Shown here: positions 57,680 through 64,000 of the stretch, in pieces
Layout: each line of letters begins with the position of its first letter
How positions within the stretch are numbered: position 1 is the stretch's first letter
NCBI RefSeq assembly: GCF_022482905.1
Contig: NZ_JAKVOI010000001.1
Location: forward strand, 2,419,958-2,483,957
Reading direction: 5' to 3'
Length of the DNA: 64,000 bases
Source of the DNA: Clostridium sp.
GTDB lineage: Bacteria > Bacillota > Clostridia > Clostridiales > Clostridiaceae
Translations under genes and position numbers: made by a program
The notes under the pieces: generated by a model
What the model saw: only the letters and a program-made list of their open reading frames with translations
Database searches by the model: none
What the model was told of the DNA's origin: nothing

Positions 57680-58411
57680 ATGGAACTTAACATATGTCAT
57701 CTATATCCGGATCTATTAAACGTATATGGTGATCTTGGCAATATAAGAATATTGAAATACAGGGCCGAAAAGAGAGGCATAAAAGTAAATATCAAAAATA
57801 TATCGCTTGGAGACCCTTTTGAGTGGGAAGACTATGATATAGTCTTCTTTGGCGGGGGACAGGATTATGAACAATCCATAGTATCCGAAGATCTTATAAA
57901 AAACAAAAAAACAGGAATAGAGAAATATATCGAAACAGGCAGGGTATTCCTATCAATATGCGGCGGCTATCAGCTTCTTGGAAAATATTACACTACTCCC
58001 GACGGCAAAAAACTGTCCGGTCTGGGTGTAATAGATATATACACAGAAGGCGGCAAAAAGAGATTCATAGGAAATACTGTGATACACAATGATCAGTTCA
58101 ATGAAACCTATGTTGGTTTTGAAAATCATTCCGGCAGAACCTATATAGGAAATCTGAAACCCCTTGGAAGGGTAATCAAAGGGTACGGCAACAACGGAGA
58201 AGACGGATATGAGGGCTGTGTATACAAGAACTGCTTCGGTACGTATTTTCACGGTTCACTGCTGTCCAAAAATCCTGAGCTGTCAGACAGATTCATAAAA
58301 TTGGCCCTGTTCAGAAAATATAATAAACAGATAGATCTGGAACCTCTGGATGACAGCCTCGAGATAAATGCAAAAAAGTTCATAGTACGTAGAGAAACCA
58401 GTTCAAAATAA
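57680..58411 (+). CDS. gatD: Lipid II isoglutaminyl synthase, GatD glutaminase subunit
   Basis: 243 residues. Class I glutamine amidotransferase of the CobB/CobQ type: NICHLYPDLLNVYGDLGNI at the start, FFGGGQDYEQ, the nucleophile in LSICGGYQLLG (Cys94, the same number as in Staphylococcus GatD) and the His of GTYFHGSLLSKNP. It makes ammonia from glutamine for MurT. Encoded 19 bp after murT with AAAGAGGTG upstream. Not related to galactitol-phosphate dehydrogenase, which has the same symbol. Confidence 0.94.
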   Translation: MELNICHLYPDLLNVYGDLGNIRILKYRAEKRGIKVNIKNISLGDPFEWEDYDIVFFGGGQDYEQSIVSEDLIKNKKTGIEKYIETGRVFLSICGGYQLLGKYYTTPDGKKLSGLGVIDIYTEGGKKRFIGNTVIHNDQFNETYVGFENHSGRTYIGNLKPLGRVIKGYGNNGEDGYEGCVYKNCFGTYFHGSLLSKNPELSDRFIKLALFRKYNKQIDLEPLDDSLEINAKKFIVRRETSSK

Positions 58412-58453
58412 AAAGAGCTGTTCCCAAACTTGTTTTGGGGCAGTTCTTTTTGT
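58411..58453. terminator. Terminator after murT-gatD
   Basis: AAAAGAGCTG-TTCCC pairs with GGGGCAGTTCTTTT (one G-U pair), followed by TTTT. It lies between convergent gatD and the CoA-transferase gene. Confidence 0.85.
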
Positions 58454-58472
58454 AGAAGCATTTCACTTGATT

Positions 58473-59774
58473 TTAAAATTTATGCTTGAATCTGTTTTCA
58501 AATTCAGCTATCAAACCATCTCTGAAATCAGGATGTGCAATTTTTATAAGTTCTCTTGCCCTCTGTTCCAGTGTTTTGCCTCTGAGCTGGGCTATACCAT
58601 ATTCTGTTATTACGTAATGTACGTCATTTCTTGAAGTAGTTACAGCTGCTCCTTTGTTCAGGAACGGAACTATTCTTGAAACTTTTCCATGTGCTGCAGT
58701 AGATGGTATTGCAATAATTGATATTCCACCTTCAGCCATGCTTGCACCTCTTGTGAAGTCAATCTGTCCGCCTACTCCGCTTATCTGCCTCAAACCTATG
58801 CTCTCGGAGCATATCTGACCCATAAGATCTATTTCCACACAGGAATTTATACATACCATCTTGTAATTTTTCTTTATAACTTCAGGATTGTTTACATAAT
58901 CAACAGGCCAGGATTCCACCATAGGATTGTTGTCTACAAAATCATACAGCCTCTTTGTTCCCATAAGGAATGTTACAACTATCTTTCCTGGATGAAGTGT
59001 CTTTTTCTTGTTTGTAATTACTCCTGCCTCGACCAGCTCCACAACACCGTCGGATATCATCTCGGAATGTATTCCCAGGTCCTTTTTATCCTTTAAAAAC
59101 AAAAGTACCGCATCAGGTATTGCACCAATTCCAAGCTGGAGGGTAGCCCCATCTTCTATAAGCGATGCACAGTAACTTCCTATTTTCTTCTCCACTTCCC
59201 CTATTTTAGAGGGCTGGAGTTCAGCTACAGGCCGCGAACTCTCAACTATGTAGTCAATGTCAGAAATGTGTATGAAGTTGTTTCCAAGAACTCTAGGCAT
59301 ATTTTCATTCACTTCTGCAATTACAAGCTTTGCACATTCTGCTCCTGCATGTATGTAATCGTTGGATACTCCATAGCTGCAGAAACCATGTTCATCAGGT
59401 TTGCTGACTTCAATAAGTGCAACATCTGCAGGAATATAACCTTCTTTGAACAATCTTGGTATTTCACTGAAAAAAACCGGAATAAATCCGCTTCTTCCTT
59501 CGGCAATTGCCTCACTTGTACCCTTTCCAGTAAAAAATGCATTGTCATGGATGTACTTCTCCACTCCTCTGTCATCATACCTTGTTTCGCCTTTAGTTAT
59601 CATATGATATAACTCCACATTTTTGTACTTTTCTTTATTATCAACTAAAGCATTGAGAAGCACCTGTGGTTCAGCACATGCGTGTCCAAATACAACTCTG
59701 TCTCCAGATTTTATATGTGATACTGCCTCATCTGCACTGACAACCTTACTCTTATACAGCTCATCATAACTCAT
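58473..59774 (-). CDS. Acetyl-CoA:carboxylate CoA-transferase, 4-hydroxybutyrate CoA-transferase type
   Basis: 433 residues from the ATG at 59774 (AAAGGATGA upstream); the 18 codons before it are leader. Family I-like acetyl-CoA hydrolase/transferase: VVFGHACAEPQVL, ATLQLGIGAIPDAV, IHSEMISDGVVEL with the catalytic Glu at about 237, GGQIDFTRGASMAEGG and YVITEYGIAQLRGKT. The close relatives are the 4-hydroxybutyrate (Cat2/AbfT) and butyrate CoA-transferases of clostridia. It swaps CoA between acetyl-CoA and a short carboxylate. It stands alone. The exact acid cannot be told. Confidence 0.87.
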   Translation of the reverse strand: MSYDELYKSKVVSADEAVSHIKSGDRVVFGHACAEPQVLLNALVDNKEKYKNVELYHMITKGETRYDDRGVEKYIHDNAFFTGKGTSEAIAEGRSGFIPVFFSEIPRLFKEGYIPADVALIEVSKPDEHGFCSYGVSNDYIHAGAECAKLVIAEVNENMPRVLGNNFIHISDIDYIVESSRPVAELQPSKIGEVEKKIGSYCASLIEDGATLQLGIGAIPDAVLLFLKDKKDLGIHSEMISDGVVELVEAGVITNKKKTLHPGKIVVTFLMGTKRLYDFVDNNPMVESWPVDYVNNPEVIKKNYKMVCINSCVEIDLMGQICSESIGLRQISGVGGQIDFTRGASMAEGGISIIAIPSTAAHGKVSRIVPFLNKGAAVTTSRNDVHYVITEYGIAQLRGKTLEQRARELIKIAHPDFRDGLIAEFENRFKHKF

Positions 59775-59924
59775 AAAAATCATCCTTTCAAAAGTTAAGT
59801 TTGTTAAAAAAACTACAATTATAGGCAAATATACCTTTTAATATTTAATATTATAGCAGTGAACGTATTCAAAATCAATAGGTATTTTCCTCACAAAAGA
59901 TAATAAGCCGCATACTGCGGCCTA

Positions 59925-62522
59925 TTACATTACTGTTATTTTAAACTCTCCATCCTCAAAATCCACCTTTACACCGGAGCCTTCCTGAATATCTCCATTT
60001 ATTATTTTCTTGGCGATATTTGTTTCAAGAGTATTCTCTATATACCTTTTAAGCGGTCTTGCACCATACACCGGGTCATATCCTTCTCTTGCCATGGTTT
60101 CCTTTGCAGCATCACTTATATCGATTGATATATTCTTGTCCCCGAGTCTGTTTTTTATATCTTCAAGGAATATGTCAATTATTGATTTTATTTCCTCTGT
60201 ATCAAGAGGTTTAAACATTATTATATCATCAAGCCTGTTTAAAAATTCCGGTTTGAACCTGGATTTCATCTCATTCATGACTTTTTGCCTTACATCACTG
60301 TCTATACTGTGACTTCCGCTGTTTTCAAGAAGATAGCTACTTCCTATATTGGATGTCATGATTATAATACAATTCTTGAAATCCACAACCTTTCCCTGAT
60401 TGTCGGTGAGCCTTCCATCATCAAGTATCTGGAGAAAAATATTGAATACATCATCGTGTGCCTTTTCAATTTCATCAAACAATATTACACTGTACGGCTT
60501 TCTCCTGACGGCTTCAGTGAGCTGCCCTCCTTCCTCATATCCAACATATCCGGGAGGAGCTCCTATGAGCCTTGATACTGAATATTTCTCCATATATTCA
60601 GACATGTCTATTCTTATTATATTCTCTTCACTGTCGAACAACGTTCTTGCAAGAGTTTTGGCTAGTTCGGTCTTTCCTACACCTGTAGGCCCCAGAAATA
60701 TGAATGACCCTATAGGTCTCTTTGGGTCTTTCATGCCCGCTCTTGCCCTTATTACAGCATTTGAAACTGCAGTTACCGCATCCTTTTGTCCTATTACCCT
60801 CTTTGAAAGCTCATCTTCCAGTTTAACAAGCTTCTGTCTTTCGCCTTCCACAAGTTTGGAAACAGGTATTCCGGTCCATTTTGAAATTATCTCTGATATT
60901 TCCTGTTCCGTTACTTCCTCTTTCAGCATGGAACTGCCATTGTCCTTCTTTATGAGCTTTTCCTTTTCCTCTATCTTTTTCTGAAGATCCGGAATAACTC
61001 CATATTTCAACTCTGCAACCTTGTTCAGGTCATATTCCCTCTCAGCCTTTTCAATCTGGCCCTTTGCCTCATCAAGCTTCTCCTTCAGATCTCTGACTCC
61101 GGTTATTGCACTCTTTTCCTTCTCATATTTTGCAGTAAGCTGCTTATCCTTGTCCTGCAGATTGCTCAATTCATTTTCAAGGTATTTGAGTCTGTCCTGT
61201 GAGGATTTGTCATGCTCCTTTGAAAGTGCCTCCTTCTCAATTTTAAGCTGGAATATCTTTCTCTTTATAGTGTCCATCTCAGTAGGCATGCTGTCAATTT
61301 CAGTCCTTATCATGGCACAGGCCTCATCGATGAGATCTATAGCCTTATCCGGAAGATATCTGTCCGTTATATATCTGTCTGAAAGCCTGGCAGCTGCAAC
61401 TATGGCAGAATCATGTATCCTTATTCCATGATATATCTCGAATTTTTCCTTCAATCCCCTGAGGATTGAAATTGAATCCTCCACGGAAGGTTCATCTATA
61501 ATTACAGGCTGGAATCTTCTCTCAAGCGCCTTATCCTTTTCTATATACTTTCTGTATTCATCAAAAGTGGTGGCACCTATGCAGTGAAGTTCTCCTCTCG
61601 CAAGCATTGGCTTTATGAGGTTTCCTGCATCCATGGAACCTTCTGTCTTGCCTGCTCCCACTATATTGTGTATTTCATCTATGAAGAGCACAATTCTGCC
61701 CTGGCTTTTTTCCACTTCCTTGAGTACAGCCTTGAGTCTCTCTTCAAATTCACCCCTGAACTTGGCACCTGCAATAAGTGCACCAAGGTCGAGTGAAAAT
61801 ATTATTTTGTCCTTTAATCCCTCAGGTACATCTCCCCTGACTATTCTCTCCGCCAATCCTTCGATTATAGCTGTTTTCCCCACACCTGGATCACCTATGA
61901 GAACAGGGTTGTTTTTTGTTCTCCTTGAAAGTATCCTGACTACCCTTCTGATTTCTTCGTCTCTTCCTATTACAGGGTCCAATTTATGCTTCTTGGCTTC
62001 CTCAACTAAATTTCTGCCGTACTTTACAAGTGCTTCATAAGTACCTTCCGGGTCCTGTGTATCCACTGTCTGATTTCCCCTTACCTTGTACAGCACCTCC
62101 AGAAAGCTGTTTTTATTTACATTGAATTTTCTCAACATACCATCTACATCGCTTGAGTGTACTTCCATAATCCCAAGCATGACATGTTCTACACTTATAT
62201 AGGAATCCTTGAACTTCCTGGCTGTTTTCTCAGCCTCAACAAGCACCTGTTCAAATCTTCTAGTAACATAAACAGAAGATTTCTGTGCCGCCTCTCCCAT
62301 TACTTTCGGCATCTTGTTCAAAATGGACTCCGTCTCTCTTCTCATTGATTCAATATTTACTCCCATTTTTTGAAATATATTGGGAATTAATCCGTCTTCC
62401 TCGGAAATTACTGCAGAAAACAGATGTATGGTGTCAACCTGCTGGTGATTATGTCTCACAGCTGTAAGCTGTGCTTCATTCAAGCACTGCTGAACTTTTA
62501 CAGTAAGTTTATCTATATTCAT
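59925..62522 (-). CDS. clpB: ATP-dependent disaggregase ClpB
   Basis: 865 residues from the ATG at 62522, eight bases after AGGAGG; a GTG at 62528 is too close to that site. N-terminal Clp repeat domain (about 1-145), first AAA+ domain with Walker A GDPGVGKTAI and Walker B FIDEIHNI, the long coiled-coil middle domain (about 405-520) that marks ClpB rather than ClpC, and the second AAA+ domain with GPTGVGKTEL and LFDEIEKAH. It rescues aggregated proteins with DnaK. Controlled by a CtsR site directly upstream. Confidence 0.97.
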   Translation of the reverse strand: MNIDKLTVKVQQCLNEAQLTAVRHNHQQVDTIHLFSAVISEEDGLIPNIFQKMGVNIESMRRETESILNKMPKVMGEAAQKSSVYVTRRFEQVLVEAEKTARKFKDSYISVEHVMLGIMEVHSSDVDGMLRKFNVNKNSFLEVLYKVRGNQTVDTQDPEGTYEALVKYGRNLVEEAKKHKLDPVIGRDEEIRRVVRILSRRTKNNPVLIGDPGVGKTAIIEGLAERIVRGDVPEGLKDKIIFSLDLGALIAGAKFRGEFEERLKAVLKEVEKSQGRIVLFIDEIHNIVGAGKTEGSMDAGNLIKPMLARGELHCIGATTFDEYRKYIEKDKALERRFQPVIIDEPSVEDSISILRGLKEKFEIYHGIRIHDSAIVAAARLSDRYITDRYLPDKAIDLIDEACAMIRTEIDSMPTEMDTIKRKIFQLKIEKEALSKEHDKSSQDRLKYLENELSNLQDKDKQLTAKYEKEKSAITGVRDLKEKLDEAKGQIEKAEREYDLNKVAELKYGVIPDLQKKIEEKEKLIKKDNGSSMLKEEVTEQEISEIISKWTGIPVSKLVEGERQKLVKLEDELSKRVIGQKDAVTAVSNAVIRARAGMKDPKRPIGSFIFLGPTGVGKTELAKTLARTLFDSEENIIRIDMSEYMEKYSVSRLIGAPPGYVGYEEGGQLTEAVRRKPYSVILFDEIEKAHDDVFNIFLQILDDGRLTDNQGKVVDFKNCIIIMTSNIGSSYLLENSGSHSIDSDVRQKVMNEMKSRFKPEFLNRLDDIIMFKPLDTEEIKSIIDIFLEDIKNRLGDKNISIDISDAAKETMAREGYDPVYGARPLKRYIENTLETNIAKKIINGDIQEGSGVKVDFEDGEFKITVM

Positions 62523-62537
62523 CTTCACGGCCTCCTT

Positions 62538-62554
62538 TTTGACCTTCTTTGACC
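62538..62554 (-). promoter_or_regulatory. CtsR operator of clpB
   Basis: The minus strand reads GGTCAAAGAAGGTCAAA, two exact heptads with a 3-bp gap, the CtsR consensus. It ends next to the ribosome binding site, so bound CtsR would block the start of the message. Confidence 0.93.
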
Positions 62555-62665
62555 TTAACTAGATAATATTATTATATTTCCATTTATTCAACCTTTGTAT
62601 CTGGCTGAATTTTTCAATTCAAGTCGCAAATTCGGTATTACAGGGATATATATCAGCATATCCTG

Positions 62666-63934
62666 CTATTTCATGTAAATTCTCAAAGATCTATCCTTCA
62701 AGTATATGGCATAATTGAAACATTTGATTGACTCGGAAAGCTTTCCATTCCTGTAGTACATACTCCCCATTTCAATATGTCTCTTACATATGCTGCCTGT
62801 GTCGGAAAATTTCAGTAAAAGTCCCAGGGAAATATCCATGTAAATTTCAGCATCTTTAGTATTTCCCTGCTTTTCAAGTATAACGGCCTTGTAATAATAG
62901 CATCTCTCCATCAGCTCGGCATCATTCAAAATTATTGATTTATCCAGCGCAATATTACATATACTCAGAGATCGACCCATAAAATTGTTTTCAATTAATT
63001 TATTTATTATGTCCAGTATTATGTAAACCTTTTCCCGGTCAATATGATTTTGAAGTGAATTTACGTCTAAAACCTTGTCCACATACTCCAGCGCGCTGTT
63101 TTTCATATTAACTGTAAACATCGTGGAAGCATACCCCAGCATTAACATTGATATATACTCCAGGTTCTGTCCTAAAAGCCCGTATGCCTTTTCTTCATAC
63201 TTTAAAAAATCTTCTTTCCTATATATCAGGCACAACACTGACTTCATACCATATACTACCGCTTTTTTGACAGAATCGGTCAAATAATTTATATGTATCA
63301 TTATATGATTCATAAATATGCAGGCTTCAGAGTATTTTTTCATTTTAATCAGACAGTATTCTTTATAGTACATTGCATCAATATTTACATTGTCAATTTT
63401 CCTGGAAATGCTTATCGCATTATCGTAATAACTCACCGCCTGTATGTACTCTTTGCTTCTAAGCAGAAGCAATCCTATGTCCATATAGTAAAGTACAATA
63501 TTTTCCAGAGAACAGCTCTTTTCAAGGTACTTATAGTATTCAGGAATATTACTTCTTGCCATACTCAGCTGACTCTTGTCTATATAATAGCCAAACTGCA
63601 GATGCATTATCTCAAAGCATAGATCATAATATCGATAATTTTCTGCAAATTCAAGATTGTATTCCACTTTCTGTACAAAATCAGGAATGCCACCTTTACT
63701 TAGTATTCCTATATTATCCGCTATCTGATTTCTTATATTTTGTTTCAAATAGTCAATATCCACATCCAGCTTATCTGATAAATATTCCAGAATCCAGTAT
63801 TCCGGTTTTATTTTGTTATTCTCAATACAGCTCATCTTGGAGACAGATATCTTGTTGCCGCATACATCTTTTAAAGTCATTCTCTTATGTATCCGTGCCC
63901 TTTTGATCTTATCTCCAACGGAAAGTATCTCCAT
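62666..63934 (-). CDS. XRE-type regulator with C-terminal tetratricopeptide repeats
   Basis: 422 residues. N-terminal helix-turn-helix (about 5-60: GDKIKRARIHKRMTLKDVC, ISVSKMSCIENNK), then helical repeats of TPR type over about 100-415 (for example EYIQAVSYYDNAISISRKI, KKYSEACIFMNHIM, GNTKDAEIYMDISLGLL and GKLSESIKCFNYAIYL). This is the build of RRNPP-type regulators (PlcR, NprR, clostridial QssR) that bind small secreted peptides, but no clear peptide gene is next to it. The ATG has AGGGGTG upstream. The 66 bp from here to the window end show no further gene. Confidence 0.85.
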   Translation of the reverse strand: MEILSVGDKIKRARIHKRMTLKDVCGNKISVSKMSCIENNKIKPEYWILEYLSDKLDVDIDYLKQNIRNQIADNIGILSKGGIPDFVQKVEYNLEFAENYRYYDLCFEIMHLQFGYYIDKSQLSMARSNIPEYYKYLEKSCSLENIVLYYMDIGLLLLRSKEYIQAVSYYDNAISISRKIDNVNIDAMYYKEYCLIKMKKYSEACIFMNHIMIHINYLTDSVKKAVVYGMKSVLCLIYRKEDFLKYEEKAYGLLGQNLEYISMLMLGYASTMFTVNMKNSALEYVDKVLDVNSLQNHIDREKVYIILDIINKLIENNFMGRSLSICNIALDKSIILNDAELMERCYYYKAVILEKQGNTKDAEIYMDISLGLLLKFSDTGSICKRHIEMGSMYYRNGKLSESIKCFNYAIYLKDRSLRIYMK

Positions 63935-64000
63935 AAGTACACCCCTAGTTCATTCCGAATGTTTCTAAATTATATTCAGTTCTTTAAAATTATCTACTCC

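Noticed and set aside
60400-60984. 194-codon open frame opposite clpB
   Set aside because: Antisense shadow with Ser/Phe-rich composition, no ribosome binding site.
62588-62659. Open frame of 23 codons downstream of the XRE-TPR gene, considered as a signalling peptide
   Set aside because: The ribosome binding site is weak and abuts the ATG, there is no clear secretion signal, and the frame runs toward the clpB control region.

Overview
The window is chromosomal DNA from a low-GC Gram-positive anaerobe, most likely a cluster I Clostridium. The support is AT-rich intergenic DNA, strong AGGAGG-type ribosome binding sites, frequent TTG/GTG starts, SAM-I riboswitches, a CtsR operator, a class II (B12-dependent) ribonucleotide reductase, a Re-type citrate synthase next to an isocitrate dehydrogenase, and a clostridial-looking rrn operon. 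No insertion sequence, phage gene or CRISPR array was seen. The species cannot be named from this alone.

Layout. (1) 1-5510: a PRD-type PTS regulator (5' end cut by the window) converges on a minus-strand operon of a fructose-family PTS (IIA, IIC, IIB), a GatZ/KbaZ-like aldolase subunit and a PHP phosphatase. (2) 5784-11946: one minus-strand operon with a galactitol-type PTS (GatABC), a DeoR/LacR-like repressor and the whole tagatose-6-phosphate route (LacA, LacB, GatY-type aldolase, LacC-type kinase). Its promoter is flanked by two pairs of TGTTCTAT-type decamers. (3) 12293-15310: nrdJ. (4) 16040-21299: a sorbitol operon with GutR, GutM, a PTS whose usual IIBC protein is encoded as two genes, and sorbitol-6-phosphate dehydrogenase. 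(5) 21528-29882: a chemoreceptor, an EamA permease, an asparagine synthetase of the AsnRS-related type divergent from an AsnC orthologue, a small DUF378-like membrane protein, argG-argH and a TIM-barrel protein. (6) 29963-34743: metF-metH and metA, transcribed divergently, each behind its own SAM-I riboswitch and terminator. MetA carries Glu111, which points to acetyl-CoA use. (7) 34806-37191: Re-citrate synthase and isocitrate dehydrogenase, an oxidative route to 2-oxoglutarate. (8) 37579-39178: PlsC and a secreted metallo-beta-lactamase-fold lipoprotein.

(9) 39229-47697 is the most unusual part. A sigma-54 activator with CBS and PAS domains sits upstream of a seven-gene operon: AtuA-like protein plus its small partner, a class II HMG-CoA reductase, a small membrane protein, a TctA-type carboxylate permease, and a second AtuA-like pair. 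A good -24/-12 promoter, a 15-bp inverted repeat at about -110 and the regulator's terminator lie between them. Clostridia normally make isoprenoids by the MEP route, so this looks like an inducible catabolic system for mevalonate or a related branched hydroxy-acid, possibly undescribed.

(10) 47889-64000: an EamA permease; an rrn operon on the minus strand (16S-23S-5S-tRNA-Asn) with a clear promoter; UppP; another EamA permease with a probable CTG start; MurT-GatD (lipid II amidation) with a probable ATT start for MurT; a 4-hydroxybutyrate/acetate-type CoA-transferase; ClpB under a CtsR box; and an XRE-TPR regulator.
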